Assembly (NCBI RefSeq): GCF_000829395.1
Contig: NZ_AP014680.1
Coordinates: 496,001-560,000, forward strand
DNA length: 64,000 nucleotides
Reading direction: 5' to 3'
DNA from: Paucilactobacillus hokkaidonensis JCM 18461
GTDB taxonomy: Bacteria; Bacillota; Bacilli; Lactobacillales; Lactobacillaceae
The position numbers and the translations under genes were made by a program. The notes beneath the pieces are model-generated. The model did no database searches. It had not been told where the DNA came from and saw only the letters and a program-made list of their open reading frames with translations. Positions 34,336 through 42,015 of the stretch are shown here, one piece after another. Within the stretch, counting starts at the first letter, position 1, and each line of letters begins with the position of its first letter.

Positions 34336-35826
34336 ATGGGAGCACAAGAACAAGGTACTACAACTGAAAATCATGAGATGAAGCGGTCATTAAAGACGCG
34401 GCATCTATCCATGATTGCACTAGGTGGATCAATTGGAACTGGATTATTTGTTGCCAGCGGGTCAGCTATCTCGACTGCCGGTCCTGGTGGTGCAATTACT
34501 GCGTATGTGGCGATTGGAATTATGGTTTACTTTTTGATGACAAGTCTAGGTGAAATGGCAACTTATATGCCATTGACTGGATCATTTGCGGCGTACTCAA
34601 CTAAATTTGTTGATCCTGCATTAGGATTCGCCATGGGTTGGAATTATTGGTTTAACTGGGCAATTACGATTGCGGTTGATATTACTACTGCAGGAATTGT
34701 CATGAATTTCTGGTTGCCAAACGTCCCCGGTTGGATTTTTAGTGCCGTCGCAATGATATTGGTTTTCTTGATTAATGCATTATCCGTTAGTTCGTTTGGT
34801 GAAGCCGAATATTGGATGGCAATTATCAAAGTTATCACAGTTATTATCTTTTTGGCCGTCGGATTATTAACGATTGTTGGAGTTTTAGGCGGATCTGCAA
34901 TTGGATTCCATAATTTAACGACTAAAGCTGCTCCATTTGTTGGCGGGATGCCAACCATTCTTAGTGTCTTTGTGGTTGCTGGATTTTCATTTCAAGGTAC
35001 GGAACTGATCGGCATTACTGCTGGTGAATCAGAAACACCTGAAACAAGTATTCCCAAGGCAATTCATTCGACATTTTGGCGTATATTATTATTTTATATT
35101 TTAGCTATTTTTGTCATTGCGTGCATCTTGCCATACACAAGTAAAGATTTATTGGGTTCGTCTGCCAGTGATATTGCAATCAGTCCATTTACATTGGTGT
35201 TCCGGCGTGCCGGTTTGGCTGCCGCAGCTAGTGTGATGAATGCTGTTATCTTAACGTCAGTTATTTCAGCTGCTAATTCGGGTATGTATGCTTCAACTAG
35301 AATGTTGTATTCACTTTCACGTGAAGGTTATGCACCTAAAATATTTGGGCTAGTTAATATGCGTGGAATTCCAATGTATGCTTTGATTGGGACGACAGTT
35401 ATTGGGGCATTCACTTTCATGACTGGTATTTTTGGAACTCAAATTTATCAATTTTTGATTGCAGCCAGTGGATTAACAGGATTCATTGCTTGGCTAGGAA
35501 TTGCAATTTCGCATTACCGCTTTAGAAAAGCATTTGTTAAGCAAGGGCATCAGGTTGCTGAGCTTAAGTATCATGCAGCATTATTCCCATTTGGGCCGAT
35601 TTTTGCACTGGTACTATGTATTGTGGTTATCGTTGGCCAAGATTTAGGGGCCTTTGCTAAGTTCAATTGGCAAGAGATTGGAATCACGTACATGAGTATT
35701 CCACTATTTGTTATTCTATACTTATACTATAAAATTCGACATAAGACTCACGTTATTCCGTTGGAGCAGGTTGATTTGGAACCTAAAACGAGGGGCGAAT
35801 CATGGGATGCAGGCAAGAACAAATAG
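34336..35826 (+). CDS. lysP: Lysine-specific permease (APC family)
   Basis: A 12-segment amino acid:H+ symporter, 496 residues from this start. It has the AAT-family hallmarks RHLSMIALGGSIGTGLFVASG in segment 1 and GFSFQGTELIGITAGES in segment 6. Lysine specificity follows from the lysine riboswitch directly upstream and from overall LysP likeness. ATG 34336 follows AGGAGAG; the frame is open back to 34285 but that start falls in the riboswitch terminator region. Confidence 0.9.
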   Translation: MGAQEQGTTTENHEMKRSLKTRHLSMIALGGSIGTGLFVASGSAISTAGPGGAITAYVAIGIMVYFLMTSLGEMATYMPLTGSFAAYSTKFVDPALGFAMGWNYWFNWAITIAVDITTAGIVMNFWLPNVPGWIFSAVAMILVFLINALSVSSFGEAEYWMAIIKVITVIIFLAVGLLTIVGVLGGSAIGFHNLTTKAAPFVGGMPTILSVFVVAGFSFQGTELIGITAGESETPETSIPKAIHSTFWRILLFYILAIFVIACILPYTSKDLLGSSASDIAISPFTLVFRRAGLAAAASVMNAVILTSVISAANSGMYASTRMLYSLSREGYAPKIFGLVNMRGIPMYALIGTTVIGAFTFMTGIFGTQIYQFLIAASGLTGFIAWLGIAISHYRFRKAFVKQGHQVAELKYHAALFPFGPIFALVLCIVVIVGQDLGAFAKFNWQEIGITYMSIPLFVILYLYYKIRHKTHVIPLEQVDLEPKTRGESWDAGKNK

Positions 35827-35873
35827 ATTCTGAAGACTAACATAATTAAACAATAGTGGTAGTAAGCCTAATA

Positions 35874-35907
35874 AAGGTTGGAAATAAAAAATGTTTCCAA
35901 TCTTTTT
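35874..35907 (+). terminator. Intrinsic terminator of lysP
   Basis: AAAGGTTGGAAA / TTTCCAATCTTTTT hairpin. Confidence 0.8.
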
Positions 35908-36042
35908 CGTTGCTATAAAGCTATTTTCATTACATTACGACAAATTGTAATCAAGAAGTAATTTTAGATTCAATGGGAAGATGATACAATAAAATGCGTA
36001 TTGCAAAATGGAAGAAGTTAACATCACTGGAGGAGAAAATTT

Positions 36043-36684
36043 ATGATTGTTTTATCAGGAACCATTGGCGCGGGCAAAACTAGTTTAACCCAGATGCTCG
36101 CTGATCATCTCGGAAGTAAGCCATTTTATGAATCTGTGGATGATAACGAAATTTTACCGCTCTTTTACAAGGATCCTAAAAAATATGCCTTTCTACTCCA
36201 GATTTATTTTTTAAACAAACGATTAGATGAAATCAAAAGTGCGTTCGCTAATGATACGGATGTCTTGGATCGATCAATTTTTGAAGATTCACTATTGTTC
36301 CATCTAAACGCTGACTTAGGTCGGGCAACTGATACCGAAGTTACTATTTATGATTCATTATTAAAAAATATGATGGAAGAATTACCGGACGAACCACATA
36401 AAAAGGCGCCGGATTTATTAATTCATATTCAAGTATCGTTTGACACGATGCTTGAACGGATCCAAAAAAGAGGCCGTTCATTCGAACAGATTGCTAATGA
36501 CCCAAGTTTGTTTGATTATTACAAGACATTAAACGAACGATATGTTAGCTGGTTTGATGCCTACGATCAAAGTCCTAAAATCTCAATTGATGGGGATGAA
36601 TACAACTTTGTGGAAGACCCTGAGGCAGCGGATGAAGTGATGAAGATGGTTGATACAAAACTGCATGCATTAGCTTTAAAATAG
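36043..36684 (+). CDS. Deoxynucleoside kinase (dAK/dGK type)
   Basis: 213 residues. P-loop GTIGAGKTS (residues about 6-14), substrate motif DRSIFEDSLLF and the LID-region arginines RIQKRGRSFE match bacterial deoxyadenosine/deoxyguanosine kinases. It phosphorylates deoxynucleosides for the salvage pathway that many lactobacilli depend on. Lactobacilli often have a heterodimer from two genes; only one is here. ATG 36043 follows GGAGGAG. Confidence 0.88.
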   Translation: MIVLSGTIGAGKTSLTQMLADHLGSKPFYESVDDNEILPLFYKDPKKYAFLLQIYFLNKRLDEIKSAFANDTDVLDRSIFEDSLLFHLNADLGRATDTEVTIYDSLLKNMMEELPDEPHKKAPDLLIHIQVSFDTMLERIQKRGRSFEQIANDPSLFDYYKTLNERYVSWFDAYDQSPKISIDGDEYNFVEDPEAADEVMKMVDTKLHALALK

Positions 36685-36745
36685 CCAGTGAGAGTAATTA
36701 ATACTAAATTCTAACAACTTTATGCAGGCTGATTGTAAAATCATA

Positions 36746-36774
36746 TTGACATTTAAAAACCGTGATGATAAAGT
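36746..36774 (+). promoter_or_regulatory. Promoter of the Val-Leu-Thr tRNA operon
   Basis: TTGACA, 17 bp, TAAAGT. It overlaps the terminator-like hairpin 36755-36801. Confidence 0.5.
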
Positions 36775-36801
36775 TAAATAGTTGCTTTATGACGGTTTTT
36801 T
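36755..36801 (+). terminator. Terminator-like hairpin overlapping the tRNA promoter
   Basis: AAAACCGTgatgATAAAG / CTTTATgACGGTTTTTT. Readthrough from the kinase gene would be stopped, while transcripts starting at the overlapping promoter begin inside the hairpin and escape it. Confidence 0.6.
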
Positions 36802-36874
36802 GGAGGATTAGCTCAGTTGGGAGAGCGTCTGCCTTACAAGCAGAGGGTCACAGGTTCGAGCCCTGTATCCTCCA
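36802..36874 (+). tRNA. tRNA-Val (TAC)
   Basis: Acceptor GGAGGAT/ATCCTCC, anticodon loop CTTACAA (TAC), T arm CAGGTTCGAGCCCTG. No CCA encoded. Confidence 0.97.
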
Positions 36875-36914
36875 TTCACTGATTAAGTGAAGATAACTAA
36901 ATTACCAACGTTTT

Positions 36915-36996
36915 GCGGATGTGGCGGAACTGGCAGACGCGCTAGATTTAGGTTCTAGTGTCTTATGACATGGGGGTTCGAGTCCCTTCATCCGCA
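36915..36996 (+). tRNA. tRNA-Leu (TAG)
   Basis: Acceptor GCGGATG/CATCCGC, anticodon loop with TAG, a long variable arm (GTGTCTTATGACAT) typical of leucine tRNAs, T arm GGGGTTCGAGTCCC. Confidence 0.97.
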
Positions 36997-37002
36997 TCAA
37001 TT

Positions 37003-37075
37003 GCCGACTTAGCTCAGTTGGCAGAGCATCTGTTTTGTAAACAGGAGGTCGAAGGTTCGAATCCTTTAGTCGGCA
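37003..37075 (+). tRNA. tRNA-Thr (TGT)
   Basis: Acceptor GCCGACT/AGTCGGC, anticodon loop TTTGTAA (TGT), T arm AAGGTTCGAATCCTT. Confidence 0.97.
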
Positions 37076-37086
37076 CTAATGATAAA

Positions 37087-37131
37087 TAAAAATAGCTTCT
37101 AGAAATGTTTTATTTCTAGAAGCTATTTTTT
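37087..37131. terminator. Terminator of the tRNA operon
   Basis: AAAAATAGCTTCTAGAAAT / ATTTCTAGAAGCTATTTTTTT hairpin, perfect over 19 bp. Confidence 0.9.
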
Positions 37132-37148
37132 TATGTTCAACCGATATT

Positions 37149-37436
37149 CTATGGTTCAGGAGACTCAACCGAATTATGTGATTCAATCGTGGAGTGTTTA
37201 GACGTTTCTAACATCCCCCAGTAAACGATTAGAGAAATCAAACTGGAAAACGCAACGTAGTAGAAAAATAAGCTCTCAAGGTTGATTGAACGTAACCATA
37301 ATGCGATATATTCAACGGTTCCACCAAAAATGGCAACTGTGAGTCCATATGGGAACCGACACCTGGTTACTGCGATCGGGTTTAATAATGATACTGTTTC
37401 AGTAGCATATGTAATTTTTATGCACTTTAATTGCAT
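37149..37436 (-). pseudogene. C-terminal remnant of an MFS metabolite:H+ symporter
   Basis: About 75 residues resemble the last two to three membrane segments of ProP/ShiA/KgtP-type symporters: RFPYGLTVAIFGGTVEYIAL, then FFYYVAFSSLISLIVYW. The other ten segments are missing, and the first 20 codons (MQLKCIKIT...) do not look like a proper start. No ribosome site precedes it. It lies between a tRNA operon and another transporter, a plausible deletion or insertion scar. Confidence 0.7.
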
Positions 37437-37482
37437 TAAAGAAAGATATTAGAATTATTATGCAAAAAAATATGATTTTAAC

Positions 37483-37511
37483 TTGACTTTATTCAAATGT
37501 GGTCTTATGAT
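37483..37511 (+). promoter_or_regulatory. Promoter of the amino acid ABC transporter
   Basis: TTGACT, 17 bp, TATGAT; it leaves a roughly 140-nt AT-rich leader before the ATG at 37663. Confidence 0.55.
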
Positions 37512-37662
37512 GTTTTTAACATAAAAAGTAATATATATTCATTTTATGCCGGAATGTATTTTGAATTAATTGCTTTTATGTAGAAGATGGTTTGATATTT
37601 ACATATTTTATTTAAAAATAAATATTCATAATATGTGAATAAAACATTTGGAGGAAGATTTT

Positions 37663-38496
37663 ATGAGAAAATGGATGAAAAAGAGTTGGTTGGTTTCACT
37701 GGGGTTGGTCATGGTGCTTTCGATCGGATTATCAGGCTGTGGCAGTTCAAATGCAGATAATAGTGTTAAGAAGATTAAGGATAAGAAAACGTTAGTGGTG
37801 GGCACGAGCGCGGATTATGCGCCATTTGAATTTCCAATTGTTAAAAATGGTAAGAAACAAATTACTGGTTACGATATTTTGATTGCTCAAAAGATTGCTG
37901 ATGACATGGGTGTGAAATTGAAGATTGAAAACACTGAGTTTTCATCGTTAATCTCGGATCTAAAAGGTGACAAAGTCGATTTAATTTTGTCCGGAATGAC
38001 ATCAACGCCTGCACGTAAGAAACAGGTAGCATTTTCAAAGAGTTACTACACGGTTAATAACTATCTGTTAGTTAAAAAATCCGATGCTAATAAATATAAT
38101 ACGGTTGCTGATACAAAGGGTGCTCAAATTGGAGCACAGCAATCTTCAACTCAAGAACAAATTGCTAAGAAGCAGACTAAAGGAAACATCGTGACCGAGG
38201 GAATGGTTACTAGTCTTACTACTGAATTGCAAGAAGGAAAACTGGATGGTGTGGTAGTAGAAAGCGAGATTGCCGATAACTATGTGAAAAACTATCCTGA
38301 TAAATACGTTAAAGCAAAGGTTAAATTAACTACTCCGGCGTCACAAAGTAAAATCAATGTAGCTGGGCGGACAGGTGATAAAAAGCTGATGAAACAGGTA
38401 AACAAGACAATTACTAAATTACAGAAAAACGGCGATATGGATAAATTGTTAAATAAGGCAGAAAAGACCCAAACGAAGTATGGTACTGCTAAATAA
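37663..38496 (+). CDS. Amino acid ABC transporter, substrate-binding lipoprotein
   Basis: 277 residues. Lipoprotein signal with lipobox LSGC (Cys26). The mature part is a family 3 solute-binding protein: LVVGTSADYAPFEF, GYDILIAQKIADDMGV and DLILSGMTSTPARKKQVAFS. Polar amino acids (glutamine, arginine or similar) are likely ligands. ATG 37663 behind GGAGGA is preferred to the upstream in-frame ATG at 37648. It forms an operon with the permease gene 13 bp downstream. Confidence 0.9.
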   Translation: MRKWMKKSWLVSLGLVMVLSIGLSGCGSSNADNSVKKIKDKKTLVVGTSADYAPFEFPIVKNGKKQITGYDILIAQKIADDMGVKLKIENTEFSSLISDLKGDKVDLILSGMTSTPARKKQVAFSKSYYTVNNYLLVKKSDANKYNTVADTKGAQIGAQQSSTQEQIAKKQTKGNIVTEGMVTSLTTELQEGKLDGVVVESEIADNYVKNYPDKYVKAKVKLTTPASQSKINVAGRTGDKKLMKQVNKTITKLQKNGDMDKLLNKAEKTQTKYGTAK

Positions 38497-38509
38497 AAGA
38501 GGTATGTAA

Positions 38510-39190
38510 ATGTTTGATTTTCTAGGTAAATATTATCCGCTCTTTCTTGATGGAACGGGATTAACGATAATTATTTCAATCATTGGGGTCGCCTTAGGAA
38601 TTTTGATTGGACTATTGATTGTACTGATGCGGTTATCACGAATGTCATTGCTACAATGGATTGCACGATTATATATTGGAATTGTGCGGGGAACCCCTTC
38701 GATGATTCAAGTCATGTTGATCTATTACACACTGTCAAAGGTTTTGCCGATTCCACAGGTGCAGTTATTGGGATCAGGGTTAGACCGGGTAATTCCTGGG
38801 GCACTAGCGTTAGGAATTAATTCAGGCGCTTATACGGCTGAGATATTTCGTTCTGGCATTATCTCAATTTCAAATGGACAAAATGAAGCGGGACTTTCAT
38901 TGGGACTGAGCCGGCAGCAAACAATGTTTTCAGTGGTTTTGCCACAGGCAATTCGAAACATTTTACCAGCATTAGGAAATGAGTTCATTACACTAATTAA
39001 AGAGTCGTCAGTTTTGTTTTATATCGGAGTTCAAGAGATTACGGCACAGGCACTGGGAGTTGGCGGAACACTGTACGATTTCGTCCCACCACTATTGGTT
39101 GCAGGAGCGATTTATTTGGTACTAACTCAAGTACTGTCGCAAGCAATGCAAGTGTTTGAAAAACGAATGAATAGTAAATATGCTTATTAA
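38510..39190 (+). CDS. Amino acid ABC transporter, permease (HisM/GlnP type)
   Basis: 226 residues, five membrane segments. RGTPSMIQVMLIYY at the first third and the EAA loop (GQNEAGLSLGLSRQQTMFSVVLPQAIR) in pieces GQNEAGLSLGLS and VVLPQAIRNILPALGNE are diagnostic of the polar amino acid permease family. No ATP-binding gene follows: the operon ends in a terminator at 39217, then tRNA genes. It must use an ATPase encoded elsewhere. Confidence 0.9.
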   Translation: MFDFLGKYYPLFLDGTGLTIIISIIGVALGILIGLLIVLMRLSRMSLLQWIARLYIGIVRGTPSMIQVMLIYYTLSKVLPIPQVQLLGSGLDRVIPGALALGINSGAYTAEIFRSGIISISNGQNEAGLSLGLSRQQTMFSVVLPQAIRNILPALGNEFITLIKESSVLFYIGVQEITAQALGVGGTLYDFVPPLLVAGAIYLVLTQVLSQAMQVFEKRMNSKYAY

Positions 39191-39216
39191 TAGTTCTTGT
39201 CAATAATGTTATAGAC

Positions 39217-39260
39217 AAAAAAGTGTCTTTCGAAGAAAAAAATTCGAAAGGCACTTTTTT
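39217..39260. terminator. Terminator of the ABC transporter operon
   Basis: AAAAAGTGTCTTTCGAA / TTCGAAAGGCACTTTTTT hairpin. Confidence 0.88.
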
Positions 39261-39284
39261 ATAGCCCCGCCTGCAAATTTGTAG

Positions 39285-39313
39285 TTGACACTGACTCGAT
39301 AATACCGTAACAT
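39285..39313 (+). promoter_or_regulatory. Promoter of the Gly-Arg-Pro tRNA operon
   Basis: TTGACA, 17 bp, TAACAT; the first tRNA starts 34 bp later. Confidence 0.6.
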
Positions 39314-39347
39314 AAATAAGGTCAGATAAGGATCTTGACTGAAATAT

Positions 39348-39419
39348 GCGGAAGTAGTTCAGTGGTAGAACATCACCTTGCCATGGTGGGGGTCGCGAGT
39401 TCGAATCTCGTCTTCCGCT
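39348..39419 (+). tRNA. tRNA-Gly (GCC)
   Basis: Acceptor GCGGAAG/CTTCCGC, anticodon loop TTGCCAT (GCC), T arm CGAGTTCGAATCTCG; discriminator T. Confidence 0.97.
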
Positions 39420-39429
39420 TTTTATTTTT

Positions 39430-39503
39430 GCACCCATAGCGCAATTGGATAGAGTGTCTGACTACGAATCAGAAGGTTGTAGGTTCGACTCCTACTGGGT
39501 GCA
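39430..39503 (+). tRNA. tRNA-Arg (ACG)
   Basis: Acceptor GCACCCA/TGGGTGC, anticodon loop CTACGAA (ACG), T arm TAGGTTCGACTCCTA. Confidence 0.97.
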
Positions 39504-39512
39504 TCATCATTT

Positions 39513-39586
39513 CGGGAATTAGCTCAGCTTGGTAGAGCGCAGCGTTCGGGACGCTGAGGTCGCACGTTCGAATCATGTATTCCCGA
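39513..39586 (+). tRNA. tRNA-Pro (CGG)
   Basis: Acceptor CGGGAAT/ATTCCCG, anticodon loop TTCGGGA (CGG). The T stem GCACG/CATGT has one C-A mismatch and one G-U pair, unlike the other tRNAs here. Confidence 0.93.
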
Positions 39587-39599
39587 TTAGCAATATCCA

Positions 39600-39645
39600 A
39601 GAGTTTTCATTGAGGTTTAAACAACCGAAATGATAGCTCTTTTTA
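39600..39645 (+). terminator. Probable terminator of the Gly-Arg-Pro tRNA operon
   Basis: An imperfect AGAGTTTTCATT / AAATGATAGCTCTTTTT hairpin. Confidence 0.5.
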
Positions 39646-39776
39646 TTTTGATATTGTTATTAAATTACATTAGCTTGCATACAAGGGCTAGTAAAAAAGC
39701 TAGGTGTCTCAAAATATAGTTGATTCAAAAGTGAGCTTGCTCTAAAAGTTTTGTGGTTGATCACATTTAAAAACAA

Positions 39777-39807
39777 TTGACTTAAACTAAGGTTTAAGTG
39801 CTATTCT
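39777..39807 (+). promoter_or_regulatory. MerR-type promoter/operator of the acetyltransferase gene
   Basis: TTGACT, 19 bp, TATTCT. The over-long spacer contains a perfect dyad, ACTTAAAC-TAAG-GTTTAAGT (39780-39799), the classical MerR activator layout. The same motif is at 41202. Confidence 0.75.
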
Positions 39808-39824
39808 GAATACGAGGTGATTGT

Positions 39825-40376
39825 ATGACAGAATTAGAGAAATTAATGGCTGGAGAAGAATATTGTTTTTTGGATCCTAAGATTGCTGAGAGAAAAGCGC
39901 GCGCAGCAAGACTATGTCAGGAATTTAATCAGATTTCATCAACGGACCCACAAAAGCAAACTAGTAAAATTAGAGAAATTTTAGGATCAACAGGAGATCG
40001 AGTTTCAGTTCAAGCCAATTTTAATTGTGATTATGGTAAGAATATTCATGTTGGAGAGGATTTCCTCAGTAACTATAATTTAACGATTCTAGATATTGCA
40101 CCTGTTAATATTGGTCATAATGTCATGATTGGACCAAATGTTGATATATATACGGTTAATCATCCAATGACAGCCGCTGGCAGACGACACTATCTGGCTA
40201 AAGCTTCACCAGTTACAATTGGTAATGATGTTTGGATTGGCGGGAAAGTTGCTGTTATGCCAGGTGTTACAATTGGCAATAATGTGATAATTGCAGCAGG
40301 AGCAGTGGTAACCAAAGATATACCAGATAATACGCTAGTAGGCGGAGTACCAGCAATAAAAATTAAATCATTATAG
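39825..40376 (+). CDS. Sugar O-acetyltransferase (LacA/Maa/NodL family)
   Basis: 183 residues. A helical N-terminal Mac domain ([22 protein letters not shown]) is followed by left-handed beta-helix hexapeptide repeats ([20 protein letters not shown] and [19 protein letters not shown]). The catalytic histidine is in VNHPM. It transfers acetyl from acetyl-CoA to a sugar such as maltose or a galactoside. The ATG follows GAGGTG. It is driven by a MerR-type promoter shared in sequence with the SDR/merR pair downstream. Confidence 0.9.
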   Translation: MTELEKLMAGEEYCFLDPKIAERKARAARLCQEFNQISSTDPQKQTSKIREILGSTGDRVSVQANFNCDYGKNIHVGEDFLSNYNLTILDIAPVNIGHNVMIGPNVDIYTVNHPMTAAGRRHYLAKASPVTIGNDVWIGGKVAVMPGVTIGNNVIIAAGAVVTKDIPDNTLVGGVPAIKIKSL

Positions 40377-40379
40377 CAA

Positions 40380-40417
40380 AAATGCAACAACCTAAAATTT
40401 TAGGTTGTTGCATTTTG
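40380..40417. terminator. Bidirectional terminator, perfect palindrome
   Basis: AAAATGCAACAACCTAAAA and its exact complement abut with no loop of their own, between convergent genes. Confidence 0.9.
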
Positions 40418-40424
40418 CTAAAAA

Positions 40425-41153
40425 CTAATATTCAACGTTATTTGAAGCAAGTCTTAATTCAACAATGCGTGAATTCTTTGTTTGCGTGCAAACACTTAAA
40501 AGTGCTTGTCCAACATCTTCTGGTGTTAAGAAGCCAGATTCAGCAACACCTTTCTTGGTTCTGCCATATCCAACTTCAAATTCCGTTGCACCGGCATGAG
40601 GACAAAAGACACAAGTTCGTATTCCCTTATCAAGTAATTCTTTATCTAAAGCTTGTCCGAAACCCCGTAGGGCAAATTTACTACAGGAGTACGCAGCTTC
40701 ATCCGCGTGGCCAACAATTCCGGTAACCGAAGAGACCATTATAATTTGACCATCGTTTCTTTTTAACATGTCTGGAACGGCATTTTTAGTGAATGAAAAT
40801 GCACTTCTAACATTAGAATCCATGATTAAATCATAGTCTTCCATTGATGTTTCAGTGAGTGAAAGAGTGCGACCAATTCCGGCATTGTTTATTAAAATAT
40901 CAACTTTTCCAAAAGTTGCAACTGCAAGTTTAACTGTTTCGATAGCAGTTTGTTCTTTTATTGCATTTCCAGCATAATATACTGCTTTGGCACCGAACTG
41001 TTCGCATACATTAACAACCTCTTGCAGACGTTCTTCTCTTCTAGCAGTTAAAACTAGGCTGCAGCCCTCTTTAGCAAATGCTATCGCTGTGCCACGACCA
41101 AATCCAGAACTGGCACCAGTGATAATAGCAACCTTGCCGTCTAATTTATTCAT
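40425..41153 (-). CDS. Short-chain dehydrogenase/reductase (classical SDR)
   Basis: 242 residues. The NAD(P) site is TGASSGFGRG, then NNAG, with catalytic Ser in VSSVTG and Tyr/Lys in YSCSK. An Arg-rich stretch (TARREERLQE) favours NADPH. I use ATG 41153 behind AGGAGG. The frame is open to 41198, but that codon lies within the -10 box of the promoter, so it cannot be the start. The MerR-type promoter indicates induction by the adjacent divergent regulator. Confidence 0.88.
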   Translation of the reverse strand: MNKLDGKVAIITGASSGFGRGTAIAFAKEGCSLVLTARREERLQEVVNVCEQFGAKAVYYAGNAIKEQTAIETVKLAVATFGKVDILINNAGIGRTLSLTETSMEDYDLIMDSNVRSAFSFTKNAVPDMLKRNDGQIIMVSSVTGIVGHADEAAYSCSKFALRGFGQALDKELLDKGIRTCVFCPHAGATEFEVGYGRTKKGVAESGFLTPEDVGQALLSVCTQTKNSRIVELRLASNNVEY

Positions 41154-41193
41154 AATAGAATTCTCCTCCTTTGTTAATTTATAATTCTCTGTT

Positions 41194-41224
41194 ATCATAC
41201 GACTTAAACTGAGGTCTAAGTCAA
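41194..41224 (-). promoter_or_regulatory. MerR-type promoter/operator of the SDR gene
   Basis: On the minus strand TTGACT (41224-41219), 19 bp, TATGAT (41199-41194). The spacer holds ACTTAAAC-TGAG-GTCTAAGT (plus strand 41202-41221), one mismatch from a perfect dyad and nearly identical to 39780-39799. Confidence 0.75.
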
Positions 41225-41244
41225 ATAAGAATGGAGATAATATT

Positions 41245-41727
41245 TTGAATTATTCAATTGGTGAAGTAGCACAAAAAATGGGAACTAATACTTCCACACT
41301 AAGGTACTATGATAAAAAGGGATTGTTACCATTTGTAGATCGTGATGATGCTGGTAGAAGAAAGTTTAAAGATAATGATTTTAACTTTCTTGAAGTTATT
41401 AATTGTCTCAAGAAGAGTGGAGTACCAATTAAAGATATTGGTAAATTTATTAATTTATGTCTGCAAGGTGATGAAACACTACGTGAACGTTATGATTACT
41501 TAGATAAAGAGGAAAATGTTTTAGAAATTAAAGTACGTGAAATGCAGGAGCAGCTAGATTTTCTAAGATTTAAAAAGTGGTACTATAAAACATCCGTTGA
41601 GGCTGGAACAGAAACAATTCATTTTACACCAGGGACTAAATTTGTTGATCCAAGTACTCATGATCAATACAAAACCGCACTAAAAACAAATAATGATTTA
41701 CGTCAACTGTTGGACTTGCAAAGTTAA
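41245..41727 (+). CDS. MerR-family regulator of the SDR/acetyltransferase genes
   Basis: 160 residues. The N-terminus YSIGEVAQKMGTNTSTLRYYDKKGLLP is the MerR winged helix, followed by a long dimerisation helix (residues about 75-120). The C-terminal 40 residues form a short effector region without cysteines; AdhR/NmlR-like members sense aldehydes or similar electrophiles, which would fit the SDR target, but this is inference. The start is TTG 41245 behind ATGGAG. Confidence 0.85.
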   Translation: MNYSIGEVAQKMGTNTSTLRYYDKKGLLPFVDRDDAGRRKFKDNDFNFLEVINCLKKSGVPIKDIGKFINLCLQGDETLRERYDYLDKEENVLEIKVREMQEQLDFLRFKKWYYKTSVEAGTETIHFTPGTKFVDPSTHDQYKTALKTNNDLRQLLDLQS

Positions 41728-41869
41728 TGATAGGTAGACGTTGAGTTTGACATGATTAGCTTGAACAAGTTATGTTAAACTCCGTTTATTATGTATCGTT
41801 ACTCACCAGGAACACTTATTTATTTTAAATAGAGTCATTTTTATATAATACGTTCGAATCTAACCATCA

Positions 41870-41913
41870 AAGACTGTTATTCAAGTAGATATACTGATAT
41901 GACAGTCTTTTTG
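41870..41913 (+). terminator. Intrinsic terminator after the MerR gene
   Basis: AAGACTGT / ACAGTCTTTTT hairpin with a 24-nt loop. Confidence 0.7.
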
Positions 41914-42015
41914 TATGATTAATTAATTCTTATTGCAATTAGCACACTAGTAAAGTAGTCTTATTACTAGTAAAGTTAACCCGATTAATTGGATTAACAC
42001 TTTTAGGAGAACAGA

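Noticed and set aside
39039-39437. Minus-strand frame containing RRDSNSRPPPWQGDVLPLNYF
   Set aside because: A well-known false protein produced by reading tRNA-Gly in antisense; it also crosses a terminator.
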